A stretch of DNA of 64,000 bases from CASFRF01 sp031549345 (GCA_031549345.1 JAVBPY010000012.1:36266-100265), one strand, 5' to 3'. Counted from the first letter of the stretch, positions 46,947 to 56,690 are shown. Numbers and translations: made by a program. The notes: generated from the sequence alone by a model not told the origin.

Positions 46947-49034
46947 ATGCCAATGATCTGCAAGCTCACACTCGACTCCAAAGAGTACAAAGCCGAACTG
47001 GATAGAGTGGTAATCGAGAGCCGTGCCGCCACAGAAAAAATGGGAGTGAATGCCCAAACCGCCGCCGATAAAGCACGTAAGGCGTGGGATGAAATCGCGT
47101 CCGGGCGGAAAGCTGTGGAACAAATTAAAGACGCGGTCGGCAATTTGCTCAACCCTGTAACAATCGCGCTGACGGTTATAACTGCGCTTGTTTCGGCTGC
47201 AAAGACCATCTATGACCATCTCACCGTCTCCGCCGAGGAGGCGGCGGAAAAGGCCGCTAAATATTCGGAAGCGGCCGCGCGTGTTGCAGCCGAGGAACGC
47301 GAGGCGGGGAGTGCGATGAAAGGCCACCTGACGCGCTTGGGCGAGCTCTCCAGCGCCGGGCATACAGACAATAGTTCCATGCGGGAAACACTGGGGCTCC
47401 TGACGATCCTGGAACGCCGCTATGGTGACCTGGGGGCGGTGATTGACGGAACAAGCGGCGCTGTGCGCAATTTTGCGGAGGTGCAGCGCCGGGCAGGTGA
47501 GGCCGAACGCAGCCGCCAGTCCGGGGCCGTTAAAGCTGAGGCCGATGCGCTGAAGGACCGGATCGGAGCCGATTATCGGGTCGGTTATAAGGAAACGCTC
47601 ATGTGGGGAACCCGCTGGGCGCGGGGTGATGGCGAAGTCGACGCAATGAGGTACGGGCGCGAGGGCAACGAGGACAAGGCCATTGCCGCCATGGAGGGGG
47701 GGCTTAAAAATTCGACCACCAAGCAAGAGATCGATTTTTACTCTGCCCGCCTCGCCGATTACAAGAAGCTTAAGGAGCTGCGCCAGAAAGCCGCGCATCT
47801 CAAGAAGGATGGTTACGAAAGCGAGGAAGATTCCGACAAGGCGCTGCTTGAAAAGACCGCCAAAGTTACCGCTGCCAAGCAGGGTCTCGCAGACACAAAC
47901 GAGCAGACGCGCCGCTCGGAAAGCGACCGGCAGTACAATATTGCAACCTCGCACGGCGATAAGATTGCCAACCGGCAAGCGGCACTTCGTGAGGAGTCTG
48001 CCAAGTATGAATATCTAAAAGGGATATCAAACAGTCGGCAGAAGGACGTGGATAAGATGGACGCAAGGACACGGGCTGCGGGCAGCGGCACTCTGTTTGC
48101 TCCTGTTGCTCCGACAGCGCACGAACGGGCCGACGCCGAGCTTGCGGCTCTGGCCGCCGAAAAAGAGATGCTGGAGTCCAAGGCGCGGATGGCATCACTG
48201 GAAAACCAGATCGCCGATCAGGAGAAGGCTCGCGCGAAAGCGCTGGAGAAGCTCACGGAGCAGGCAAAATACGAGTTGGAATACAACAATTTGATTCTTA
48301 ATGGCGAGCAGGAGAAGGCTGCCGCCCTCAAGCTTGAAAAAGAGCTTAAGGAAAAAAATTTACAGCTCACGAAAGAAGAAAAAGACGAAATTCTTGCGGC
48401 GCACGCTGCTTTGGCGAAGCAGGGTATGCAAAAAAAGAACGACGATGACAAGAAGGATACACAAAAAAAGATTGCCGAAGCCAAGGAGGAGGTTGAACTC
48501 CAGCGGCTGCTCATCGCAGGGCGTTATGAGGAGTACGAACGCCTTAAGCTTAAGTTGGAAATGCAGCGGGCAGGAAAAAATATCACCGAAGAAGAAACGC
48601 GTGAACTACTCGCGCAACGTCAGGCATTGCGCGACTTAAACCTTAAAAAAGGTTTGCGCGACCAGGCCCAAGGACTTCTGGGGCAGGCGATGACAAACGC
48701 CGGACGCGGGGAGGAGTGGGCACGGAAACAGGCGGTGCGCGATGCCGAAGAGAAAAAAGGAGGCAAGCTGAAAGATGAGGAGAAATCGCAGGTCGAACGC
48801 CTTGCGGACCTTAGCTACCAGCTTGCCAATCCGGGACGCACCGGATTGGAGGGGGTGAACGGAAGCATTGCCACCAACAGCCTGACCGCGCGCGGCGGCT
48901 TCGCAGGCGGGGCAAAAGGCCCTGATGTGGAGAAAATCAACCGCGAAATTTCGCGCCTCAACGCCAAACAGCTCGATATCATTGCCGAAATTGAACTGAT
49001 TCTCAAAAACATTGCGGGAGGGATAACCACATGA
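46947..49034 (+). CDS. Tail tape-measure-like protein
   Basis: 695 residues, the typical low-complexity make-up of tape measures: an N-terminal 60 residues of helix, one hydrophobic helix (NPVTIALTVITALVSAAKTI, ~69-88) and a very long Lys/Glu/Ala coiled coil (about 230-610). The C-terminal ~90 residues are Gly-richer (ARGGFAGGAKGPD) before a final helix. Tape-measure length sets tail length; at roughly 0.15 nm per residue this would suggest a tail of about 100 nm (rule of thumb, not measured). The stop overlaps the next ATG. Confidence 0.75.
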   Translation: MPMICKLTLDSKEYKAELDRVVIESRAATEKMGVNAQTAADKARKAWDEIASGRKAVEQIKDAVGNLLNPVTIALTVITALVSAAKTIYDHLTVSAEEAAEKAAKYSEAAARVAAEEREAGSAMKGHLTRLGELSSAGHTDNSSMRETLGLLTILERRYGDLGAVIDGTSGAVRNFAEVQRRAGEAERSRQSGAVKAEADALKDRIGADYRVGYKETLMWGTRWARGDGEVDAMRYGREGNEDKAIAAMEGGLKNSTTKQEIDFYSARLADYKKLKELRQKAAHLKKDGYESEEDSDKALLEKTAKVTAAKQGLADTNEQTRRSESDRQYNIATSHGDKIANRQAALREESAKYEYLKGISNSRQKDVDKMDARTRAAGSGTLFAPVAPTAHERADAELAALAAEKEMLESKARMASLENQIADQEKARAKALEKLTEQAKYELEYNNLILNGEQEKAAALKLEKELKEKNLQLTKEEKDEILAAHAALAKQGMQKKNDDDKKDTQKKIAEAKEEVELQRLLIAGRYEEYERLKLKLEMQRAGKNITEEETRELLAQRQALRDLNLKKGLRDQAQGLLGQAMTNAGRGEEWARKQAVRDAEEKKGGKLKDEEKSQVERLADLSYQLANPGRTGLEGVNGSIATNSLTARGGFAGGAKGPDVEKINREISRLNAKQLDIIAEIELILKNIAGGITT

Positions 49035-49846
49035 CGGAAACGAAAGCCGAAGTCGTAAAATTTGCTTCATGCCGAAGGGAGTGGACCACTTCGGGAGCGA
49101 CAGAGACGATCACCTACTACGGCACTCGTGACGAAATGCTTGCCAAACAGTCAGCAAATCCCATCGGTAGCAGGGAGGGGACGCTTGCGGTCAGTTTCAG
49201 CAATGTCTTTCAGGAGGGAGGGGAGCTCTGGGCGTGCGAGATCCGGTTCTCGGGCGGCAGCGACGGACTCTTTGTCGAGCCGCCCAGCGTTGAATTCGGG
49301 AAAAAATCGGCCCAGCTCTCCGGGGGGATGCTCTCTTTACCGTTGTCCGCGTTGTCAAATTACCGGATGCGTTGGGATCATTATATATATTGCGCTCCTG
49401 GAAAAACCGCGGAAGCCCAAAAAATATGGACGGCAGCGACAACCCCGCTTATCGAAGGATCCGCCGCTGATTATTGTACGTGGAGTAAGGACTACGTTCC
49501 GTATATGATGGTCAAAAATGTTCGCTGGAGGTGCGCCAGTGTTCTGGAGATGCCGGGGGTGAACAGTGTTGACGTTGCGACGTACGCGGTTACGGAAACC
49601 GCAAGATTCCGCTCCGCCAAATCGGCCGGAAAAATGGTCGCGGGCTCGCTCAATAGAATCGGAGCTCCCGATGAAACGTTCGGCATCAAAGACGGAAACT
49701 GGAAATGCGACAGTGCATCCATTCGATACAACGGCAAGTGCTGGCTTGCGACATTAACATGGACGCGTTCCGGCGATTCTCGTGGATGGAACGCAAAATT
49801 GTACGAAACCATTGCCGACAAATCGACAACCGGTTTAAGCAAGTGA
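49031..49846 (+). CDS. Tail-tip structural protein candidate, 271 aa
   Basis: A beta-rich protein (GTLAVSFSNVFQEGG, LWACEIRFSGGSDG, MLSLPLSALSNYRM, ARLTW-like C-terminus) immediately after the tape measure, where siphophages encode distal-tail proteins. No family motif was recognised. Coupled to the tape-measure gene by an ATGA overlap. Confidence 0.5.
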   Translation: MTETKAEVVKFASCRREWTTSGATETITYYGTRDEMLAKQSANPIGSREGTLAVSFSNVFQEGGELWACEIRFSGGSDGLFVEPPSVEFGKKSAQLSGGMLSLPLSALSNYRMRWDHYIYCAPGKTAEAQKIWTAATTPLIEGSAADYCTWSKDYVPYMMVKNVRWRCASVLEMPGVNSVDVATYAVTETARFRSAKSAGKMVAGSLNRIGAPDETFGIKDGNWKCDSASIRYNGKCWLATLTWTRSGDSRGWNAKLYETIADKSTTGLSK

Positions 49847-49855
49847 GGCAAAAGT

Positions 49856-50401
49856 ATGAGCATTCCTATGCGCTTGGGGCACGGGCAAAATATCCAGGCC
49901 GTCGGCAGTAAGATCGACGAGATTATCGAGCACCTGCATCGCGCCAAAGCGGTCGGCGGTCTGGGCATCCACCTCCGCGAGACAGCGAGCGGCACGGTGA
50001 TTGAGGTGGAGCGGCGCGGGGTTGTGCCAACCGACGGCGCCAGCGTTGAAACGCCGCTCTTTGCAGTAACCGTCAACGATGATGGGTTGCTCGATGTATC
50101 GCCCGGCTACCTTAACCGTAACGGGATTTATTTTGGGTTGGTGGCGGAAAAAAAGGATATCGAGCCTGAAGATGGCGTACTTTGCCTTTGCTCTGTTCCG
50201 GACGAAGACGGCGTCTGGAGCGAGCCTGAGTACAAGATTTGTACCCCCGGGCCGAGCGCATACCCCATCGCGGCAATCAAAGTGGAAGAAACCGAGTCGG
50301 AGGAGGGCGGCGAACCCATCGTTACGGTGACCGTTACCCAGTACCAGGTCACGGTCGCTGCGATCCTGCTGACCAAACTCTGTCCTTTAGCGGAGTTTTG
50401 A
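49856..50401 (+). CDS. Phage tail/baseplate-region protein, 181 aa
   Basis: MSIPMRLGHGQNIQAVGSKI begins a helix (IDEIIEHLHRAK), followed by an acidic beta-rich domain (HLRETASGTVIEVERRG, GLLDVSPGYLNRNGIYFGL) and a Val/Thr-rich end. Unassigned. It begins 9 bases after the previous gene with a weak AGGCAAAAG site and is followed after 2 bases by the glycine-rich protein gene. Confidence 0.5.
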   Translation: MSIPMRLGHGQNIQAVGSKIDEIIEHLHRAKAVGGLGIHLRETASGTVIEVERRGVVPTDGASVETPLFAVTVNDDGLLDVSPGYLNRNGIYFGLVAEKKDIEPEDGVLCLCSVPDEDGVWSEPEYKICTPGPSAYPIAAIKVEETESEEGGEPIVTVTVTQYQVTVAAILLTKLCPLAEF

Positions 50402-50403
50402 TC

Positions 50404-51207
50404 ATGGAGGAAAAAGAGGAATTCTATCTTGATGAGCGGGATAAAGAAACAAAAATTCCAGGAGAATGGGAAAACGTTGACGGCGGCGGCGATGACGATG
50501 ATGGCGGTGGCAGCGGCATGGGGAACGGCGGCTGGGGTAAAGGCGGTGGCGGAGGAGGCGGCTACTGGGGTAGCGGTGGTGGCGGTGGCGGCGGTGGCGG
50601 CGGAGGCGGCGGCGGTGGTGGTGGCGGTGGTGGTGGCGGCGGTGGCGGTGGCGAAGGCAATGGAACTTCCGGGGATGAGGATGATGGGGGAGGGCCCACA
50701 CTCATCAACCGCACCGTCAACGGGTATCTTCTGGCGGACCTGAACCATCGTCTGGCGGTTTGTCGGCAATCTTGTGAGGAGATCCCCGACATGGTCGCTT
50801 TTGTGGAGGGCGACACAAAGCGTATCCATGGCCGTTGTATCCTCTGCCGCATCGAAGCCGAGTCCGATCAGCCGGAGCGCCAAGTCAATCTGAAGGCGTT
50901 CAGTGTCCCTGTCGATGTTTCCGGGGACGATGTTCCCGCCATTATCGGGACGTGGAAAATGGGCGGCCCGGGCGAGTACGATGTGTTGGCAAAATGGCAA
51001 TCCGGACACTATAATCATGCCGCAATCGGCCGGGTGCGATTCTCCATTTACGGGGTGTCGAGTAACTGGATCGTCTTGCCGCTGAATAACTGGATCGTGG
51101 TTGCGACCATAACTGTTACAGAACAATACCGGGTGTACGTCAATGGCGTGCGGGGCCGCATCCGCGGCAATCAAACCATCGTGGAGACCGATTATGCACA
51201 AGTTTAG
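50404..51207 (+). CDS. Glycine-rich tail-associated protein with a 26-glycine tract
   Basis: 267 residues. An acidic N-terminus (MEEKEEFYLDERDKE) is followed by a Gly/Asp region and a run of 26 consecutive glycines (residues 58-83, bases 50575-50652, GGN codons). A folded C-terminal domain of ~165 residues follows (TLINRTVNGYLLADLNHRL ... ITVTEQYRVYVNGVRGRI). The glycine run is probably a flexible linker separating an anchoring head from a receptor-facing or enzymatic domain. TTG-ATC-ATG start at 50404 with little Shine-Dalgarno. No family assigned. Confidence 0.6.
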   Translation: MEEKEEFYLDERDKETKIPGEWENVDGGGDDDDGGGSGMGNGGWGKGGGGGGGYWGSGGGGGGGGGGGGGGGGGGGGGGGGGGEGNGTSGDEDDGGGPTLINRTVNGYLLADLNHRLAVCRQSCEEIPDMVAFVEGDTKRIHGRCILCRIEAESDQPERQVNLKAFSVPVDVSGDDVPAIIGTWKMGGPGEYDVLAKWQSGHYNHAAIGRVRFSIYGVSSNWIVLPLNNWIVVATITVTEQYRVYVNGVRGRIRGNQTIVETDYAQV

Positions 51208-51231
51208 CCGATTAAAGACGGAGGGCAGATA

Positions 51232-52968
51232 ATGCAGGTGATACGTAGAATATATAAGCTCGACGGCGGAAGCGCCATACATTGCGACAACCGCGGCAAG
51301 ACACTGCCGCCTCCATCGAGCAAAATCGGTGTGGCGACGGCATTGGAGCTTGATTTGCGCCGCACTCCTGAGGCCATAACAGATTCCGAGCCGCTGGAAC
51401 CGTATCCTTACGAGGAGATTGCGACCGGCTCATACTATTTTGCGATGGATGGCGACTACGACCAGAAAACCGACCCGCCGCTCAAGCGTTTTACAGGTAT
51501 CCGCGCGTATCAGACCGACGACGAGCCTCCGCGCACGATTTTGCGCGTGGAACTTCCCAATACCGCTCTTCCGGGGCTTCTGGAGGCGGTCGGGACACGG
51601 GGGCAAATAACGTTTAAAGCTGAATTCGGGCTTTTTAATGTCGATGAAGGGGCGGATGTTGCGGCCGGAGCGTGGGAGTTCGACTATGTTATCTGTAACC
51701 GTGTATGGCTTCCGGGCGAAACGCCGGACGATGTGCGCAACGACCCGGAGTATCTTAACAGCGCACAAATCCATGCGCTGATCGCCGATTATTTTCGTGC
51801 GGAAGACGGCGAAAAGGGTGAAAAGGGCGATCCCGGGCTTTCAGCGTACGAGATCGCCGCGGCGGGCGGCTATACGGGGACATCCGAAGAGTGGATTGAA
51901 TCGCTCCGGGGTGAAACAGGCAAGAGTACCTACGAGATTGCCGTTGATGGCGGGTATGTTGGAAGCATCGCGCAATGGCTTGCAAGTTTGCGCGGGGCGG
52001 ACGGGGCCAACGCTTACGAGTTGGCGGTGATTCGCGGATTTGTCGGAACGGTCGACGCATGGCTGGCCTCAATCCATGGATCGGACGGGCAGGGCATTCA
52101 TCCGAACGCGACCGGAGAACTCTCTGAATTGGGCGTTTACGCCAACCAGGCGGCGGGTTTTGTTTTCATGTCCACGATCAACGACAGTGTTGCCCGTACT
52201 TCTACCGTGTACGTGTACGCCAAGCGGAGCGACGCCTACAACGATTGGTGCAATCCCGCGGTTATCGTACATTACGAGAAGGCGGCGAACATCAAATCCT
52301 GGCCTGCGATCGAATTCGGGAAACGTCCGTCGGGGATGGCGTATTACACCTTTGATCTTGCCGCTTACCCCAATGCGACCATTGCGGCGGTCTGCGTCGA
52401 CACGGAGGAAGGCGAGCTCACGCTTCCGTATTACAATGCGCTTGGTGTAACGCGGATTGTCCGGTTACCCTCCAAGAGCATGCGGGTGTGGTTTGGCTCG
52501 CAGGCCCCGCCGTTTGAAACGGGGCGCATCTACCTTACGCAATTTCTTGGAACGAGCGAGGTCGGGAATTCAGGCATTGTCGATGGCATAATGTACTATG
52601 GTTACATTCCGAGCGAGGTCGCCGGCAACGTTTTCCGCGTAGGGGGCATCACCCAAGCCATGCTTGACGATACACGGAGTTTCGTTACCTCGGCCGACGC
52701 CGCGCTGCTTGGGAAAACCAGTTTGGGCGTCGTCCCCGCCGGTGCGCTTGTGTTTGCGCTGGTGCCGGGAACCGGCCTGTTGAAGGTGCAGAAGTTTGAT
52801 GGAATCGGCGCTTGGACATCGTTTAACGAAAACAACGTTTCGACTGGGACCGGGGCGAACGGAGCCGGGTTTATCCTGGATGGCGTTTCGTACGGCCTGT
52901 ACGGGGAATTTGCATTATCGACGGCGGAAATTTCAATCCGCATCATTAACACGGAGGATCAGGTATGA
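51232..52968 (+). CDS. Tail-fibre protein with collagen-like and YEIAxxGGYxG repeats
   Basis: 578 residues. The N-terminal ~190 are an attachment domain. Then a GEKGEKGDPG collagen-like segment (~194) leads into three ~30-residue repeats of the phage-fibre type (S-x-YEIA..GG-Y-x-G...W..SLRG..G, residues ~199-285). The C-terminal ~290 residues are beta-rich (YFGSQAPPFETGRIYLTQ-like) and end with an autolysin/carbohydrate-fold-like tail. GAGGGCAG precedes ATG 51232. The stop overlaps the next start (ATGA). Confidence 0.75.
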   Translation: MQVIRRIYKLDGGSAIHCDNRGKTLPPPSSKIGVATALELDLRRTPEAITDSEPLEPYPYEEIATGSYYFAMDGDYDQKTDPPLKRFTGIRAYQTDDEPPRTILRVELPNTALPGLLEAVGTRGQITFKAEFGLFNVDEGADVAAGAWEFDYVICNRVWLPGETPDDVRNDPEYLNSAQIHALIADYFRAEDGEKGEKGDPGLSAYEIAAAGGYTGTSEEWIESLRGETGKSTYEIAVDGGYVGSIAQWLASLRGADGANAYELAVIRGFVGTVDAWLASIHGSDGQGIHPNATGELSELGVYANQAAGFVFMSTINDSVARTSTVYVYAKRSDAYNDWCNPAVIVHYEKAANIKSWPAIEFGKRPSGMAYYTFDLAAYPNATIAAVCVDTEEGELTLPYYNALGVTRIVRLPSKSMRVWFGSQAPPFETGRIYLTQFLGTSEVGNSGIVDGIMYYGYIPSEVAGNVFRVGGITQAMLDDTRSFVTSADAALLGKTSLGVVPAGALVFALVPGTGLLKVQKFDGIGAWTSFNENNVSTGTGANGAGFILDGVSYGLYGEFALSTAEISIRIINTEDQV

Positions 52969-54254
52969 GCCGGATACAATTGGGCGGGGAGCTGATCCCC
53001 GGCGCGGTGGACACGCCGCTCGACGCACGGGTACGCGTGAATACGCTTGCGCAAATTGCGGACATTGAGGTCCCGTATGAGGGGATGATTTTCTACGTCC
53101 GCGCAACAAAAAAACATTACCGTGTTCTTTCGCTGGCCAGTCGTAAAATCGGCGCTGCGACGGTGGAGAATGCCGCCGTGGGGGATTACGAAGTTTTGCC
53201 GACCCCGGACGACATCCCCACTGTCCCGGAAGTGAATCCGGCACGTCTTGTCCCGGAGGGGGGCTCCGTGGGACAGGTCCTCACCCCTTTGGGGTGGGCG
53301 AATCAGGAGAAGGTCGATGAAAATCGCCTTGTGCCTGCGGGAGGTTCCGCGGGGCAATTCCTTGCGCCGTCCGGCTGGACAACTCCGGCAAAGGTAGACG
53401 AAAACCGCCTTGTACCGACGGGTGGAGCGACAGGGCAGGTTCTCACTCCGGGAGGTTGGGTGAACTTGCCGAAGGCGGAAACACCGCAAACCCCAGGTGA
53501 AGCGTTTATGAGCATTCGCATTCCCCACCGGGCCGACGGGCACCCGATCCACATCCGCGTTACATTCACGCGGACTGGGAGTACGTCGATTGTGTGGTTC
53601 AGTGAGACGGGCACGGCAAAATTCTGGACGGGACTGGAATGGATTGATTCCCCGCCGAGTTTTGGGGGCGGGTATTATGGCGGCATGCTTCTTCTGGCGG
53701 TGCATACATTCGACGGCTACACGTCCGGCGTATGGAACTACCATGCCGAATGCCTGATATACGATACGGAAACCGAATCGTATATGCGTGTCGAGGATGC
53801 GGAAGGCGGTGTTCTCCTGGGGCCGTGTTACGTGGAATTTCCCGCCAGGATTACCGATATTTCCGCATTGTCGGATACGTCCAATGTGATTGGAACCCGC
53901 GTTGCAGCCGTGCTCGATTCCACACTCAATACCCATGTTGCTCCCGCTGTTAATTCTATACTCGACGAGAAGCTGTATCCATCGTGGAAGTCATTGACCT
54001 ATGCTGGCACGCTCGTCATCAAAGCATCCGATGGCCCGTTGCAGAAGGTAACTCTGGATGGCGACGTGGTGTTGACTGCGCCGGTTTTGAGCCGCACTGT
54101 CCCCGCGCTTCTTCTGGAGATTGATACCCGGAACCAGTACAGTGTAAAAACCGATAATGTTGAACTTTTGGTCTCCGGAGCGGCGAACCGGGTGCAGATC
54201 ATGTGGTACTGGAACGGGGCTACCGGACGTTACCCATTGGTGGTACTCGCATGA
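52965..54254 (+). CDS. Tail-fibre protein with three 27-residue repeats
   Basis: 429 residues. After a ~90-residue domain come three tandem 27-residue repeats (92-118, 119-145, 146-172), each around RLVP-x-GG-x-x-GQ-x-L-x-P-x-GW. This pattern, often trimeric beta structure, occurs in fibre shafts. The rest is a beta-rich C-terminal region (SIVWFSETGTAKFWTG...LLVSGAANRVQIMWYWN), resembling the ends of other fibre proteins. Coupled with both neighbours (ATGA overlaps on each side). Confidence 0.7.
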   Translation: MSRIQLGGELIPGAVDTPLDARVRVNTLAQIADIEVPYEGMIFYVRATKKHYRVLSLASRKIGAATVENAAVGDYEVLPTPDDIPTVPEVNPARLVPEGGSVGQVLTPLGWANQEKVDENRLVPAGGSAGQFLAPSGWTTPAKVDENRLVPTGGATGQVLTPGGWVNLPKAETPQTPGEAFMSIRIPHRADGHPIHIRVTFTRTGSTSIVWFSETGTAKFWTGLEWIDSPPSFGGGYYGGMLLLAVHTFDGYTSGVWNYHAECLIYDTETESYMRVEDAEGGVLLGPCYVEFPARITDISALSDTSNVIGTRVAAVLDSTLNTHVAPAVNSILDEKLYPSWKSLTYAGTLVIKASDGPLQKVTLDGDVVLTAPVLSRTVPALLLEIDTRNQYSVKTDNVELLVSGAANRVQIMWYWNGATGRYPLVVLA

Positions 54255-55300
54255 AGATATTCGATTTATATCGTATCGCCGCGTCCGGGCGGGCGCTTCG
54301 CGAGGTGATCGTCGTCAATGCCGGAAATTCGCCGTACCCGGAGACGACCGTTGCCGGTGTAACCATGGTGGTTAGCTCCGGAGGTCGAACGACAAGTACC
54401 ACTGTGGAGTCGGGTGGGCGTGTGTTGGTCAAAAATCAGGGAGTTGCCACCGGATTGAATGTTCAATCGGGCGGCAGCATGACGCTCTATTCTGGGGGAT
54501 GCACTTCTGACTCAAATGTATTCTCCGGAGGCGTCGCTGCGATTTCCGGCGGTCGCGTCGCGACGGGGTGTGTCGTAAGCGGCGGCTCGCTTCTTCTCTA
54601 TTCCGGGGCCGCTGCAGACAACGTTCGCATAAGCGCAGGTTCATTAACCGTTTACAGCGGAGCAATCGCCTCCGCTCCGGTTGTTTCCGGCGGACTGCTG
54701 GCAATTGCCAGCGGAGGGGAGGCGTTTAAACCGACCGTGGCACCCGGAGGTTCGATGGCGATGTTCTTGAGCGGAACGACCACAAGTACAACAATTTCAG
54801 GTGGCAACGCAACCATTACGGGAGGTACGGCTGACCAGGTCGCGGTTGTTTCCGGCGGCAGCCTGGCGCTTAATGGTGGCAGCACCCTCAAGACGGTGAT
54901 TACCGGCGGCGGTGTAGTGCAGTGCTACGGCGGGAAGGCGACCTCCAACGTAATCAGCTCCGGAGGTGTGTTCAATATCTCCGGCGGAACTGTTTCCGGC
55001 ACGGTTGCGGCGGGTGGCGTTATGAATATCGACAACGCATCGACCACGGCTAAAGCCAATGTCGCACGAATCGGCGGCGTGATCAACGTTCTCCGCGGCA
55101 GTGCCTACGGCAACGAACTTGCCTATCGCGGCTCGATGCATGTTTTTCAGAGCGGCAGAGCCGACGAAGTGATCGTTAGTTCCGGCGGGACCCTGGTGGT
55201 TGATTCCGGCGGAATCGCCAGAAATGTGACGTGTCTTGCCGGAGGAAGTGTCATCGATTCCGGAGGAACAATTACATACAAGGAGGAGGTCGTAGTATGA
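54251..55300 (+). CDS. AIDA-type repeat protein
   Basis: 349 residues, almost entirely AIDA-like repeats: alternating V-x-SGG-x-x-x-V and GG-x-A-x-x-x-x-V segments (SSGGRTTSTTVESGGRVLV, VQSGGSMTLYSGG, VVSGGLLAIASGG, and so on), about 15-18 copies. AIDA repeats form a beta-helix in autotransporter adhesins. No autotransporter beta-barrel is present, so this is not a classical one. Here it is embedded in a fibre cluster and coupled to both neighbours. Probably an elongated, receptor-binding spike. Confidence 0.8.
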   Translation: MKIFDLYRIAASGRALREVIVVNAGNSPYPETTVAGVTMVVSSGGRTTSTTVESGGRVLVKNQGVATGLNVQSGGSMTLYSGGCTSDSNVFSGGVAAISGGRVATGCVVSGGSLLLYSGAAADNVRISAGSLTVYSGAIASAPVVSGGLLAIASGGEAFKPTVAPGGSMAMFLSGTTTSTTISGGNATITGGTADQVAVVSGGSLALNGGSTLKTVITGGGVVQCYGGKATSNVISSGGVFNISGGTVSGTVAAGGVMNIDNASTTAKANVARIGGVINVLRGSAYGNELAYRGSMHVFQSGRADEVIVSSGGTLVVDSGGIARNVTCLAGGSVIDSGGTITYKEEVVV

Positions 55301-55854
55301 GAATATTGTTGGCATTTCTTCTATCTCTGGCATTCTGCGTCCGCGCCTGCTGGCCGGACATCGACCCGAAGGATGAGACACATTTAGAAAAAATTACAAA
55401 TGATTGGAAAGATAAAGTATCCGGCGGGGGCGATGGGGACGGAGGCGATGGCGATGAAGATCTGGGAGGGGGTGAGACTGGAGGGGGGACCGAAGTGGAG
55501 AGCGACATTGTTACGTTCGCTGGCACTCTCGGTGTATATGGCGGTGTAATAAGTGGCGGAAATGTTTTTGAGTACCACTCAATTCCGGATAGGGGGCGCG
55601 CCATCAGCGTTTCCGCCTATTTGCCGACCACACTCTATATACACGTACGTGCGCCTGAATTAAATCATTATCGAGCAGTCCTACTGGTTCTCAAAGCTCC
55701 GGATGGGAATGATTTGGTGGTGATCAATCCAGAACATAACCGACTTCTTCCATTTTTTCGGCAGGGCTTGCGCGTTGCGGGTGATTATATGCTCATGGTT
55801 AGCAATGCTGGTGGACAAACTGCTCAGACTATCATAAGGGTGAGCGCACGATGA
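55297..55854 (+). CDS. Secreted protein with an acidic Gly/Asp linker
   Basis: 186 residues with a signal peptide (MRILLAFLLSLAFCVRACWP), followed by a GGGDGDGGDGDEDLGGGETGG-type linker (in pieces, residues ~42-65) and a ~115-residue beta-rich domain (VTFAGTLGVYGGVISGGNVF, YIHVRAPELN, YMLMVSNAGGQTAQTIIRVS). A phage structural protein does not normally carry a signal peptide. The start overlaps the AIDA-repeat gene stop. Confidence 0.6.
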   Translation: MRILLAFLLSLAFCVRACWPDIDPKDETHLEKITNDWKDKVSGGGDGDGGDGDEDLGGGETGGGTEVESDIVTFAGTLGVYGGVISGGNVFEYHSIPDRGRAISVSAYLPTTLYIHVRAPELNHYRAVLLVLKAPDGNDLVVINPEHNRLLPFFRQGLRVAGDYMLMVSNAGGQTAQTIIRVSAR

Positions 55855-56690
55855 AAAATATTCTTTTTCTTGTATTGCTCCTGGCGCTCTCCGTGTCGGC
55901 TTCGGAACTTTGGGATATCGGGCTTCGTTCGTTTGACGTGGAGCATTTACGTCGGGATGCGGCGTTCACACAGGAAAATCTTCCGCGCTGGAAACGCTGG
56001 GAGGTGATCCTCAAGGCCGATTATCCGAAACAGGCGGTAAAACCGTTACCAGGTGGAATGCGGCTGGCTGCCGAGCTTGTGGGGGCGGAATACGGTGCCG
56101 CAGCGAACCAGCAGGCACAGCTTGTGGCATTGGCGAAAGACGGGTTTACGGGAGTGGTTGCCGTCTATACAGGCGGCGACCCTTTGGAGTTGCTGGCGGC
56201 GATCGACCGTGTCCGGCGCGCAGGGATGAAGCATATTCTGCTCGCGTGGAGCCCACTGCCGGAAACGGCGAAGGCGACGATTTTTCCGGATCCGGATCAA
56301 CTCGCCGCCGCCCTGACGCTCCTTGCGCCGCATTGCAACGGGTTTATCGTCGGCTGGCGACGCACAAGTTTGCACTTCATGCGGCGCGAAGCGGGGTACA
56401 CCGCGTATCTGATCGAAGCTGTTCGGCGCGGAAACCCGGAAATCGCCATTGTGGGCGAGCTCTATGGCGCACCGTGCGAAACCGCGCGTCGTGTACATCT
56501 TGTGGAACCGCAGCGGAATATTCCCGAATGCGCTTCCGCCGCCACGGCGATGGGGTATGGGATTTTTCCGGCGTCCGTTCGAGATACGTTGAAAAATCAC
56601 CTGAAAATTACGATTCCCCTTCTGCATTTCAGGGATGACATTGTGTTGCAACCCGCTCCGATTACCGGGGCATTAACCAAAGGAGAATGA
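55851..56690 (+). CDS. Secreted TIM-barrel-like protein, 279 aa
   Basis: Signal peptide MKNILFLVLLLALSVSAS. The rest has alternating strands and helices of a barrel-like fold (AQLVALAKDGFTGVVAVYTGG, AIDRVRRAGMKHILLAWSP, LAPHCNGFIVGWRRTSL, NPEIAIVGELYGAPCE). No catalytic motif was identified. A secreted enzyme or binding domain in a fibre cassette could act on the cell envelope. Overlaps both neighbours by ATGA. Confidence 0.55.
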   Translation: MKNILFLVLLLALSVSASELWDIGLRSFDVEHLRRDAAFTQENLPRWKRWEVILKADYPKQAVKPLPGGMRLAAELVGAEYGAAANQQAQLVALAKDGFTGVVAVYTGGDPLELLAAIDRVRRAGMKHILLAWSPLPETAKATIFPDPDQLAAALTLLAPHCNGFIVGWRRTSLHFMRREAGYTAYLIEAVRRGNPEIAIVGELYGAPCETARRVHLVEPQRNIPECASAATAMGYGIFPASVRDTLKNHLKITIPLLHFRDDIVLQPAPITGALTKGE

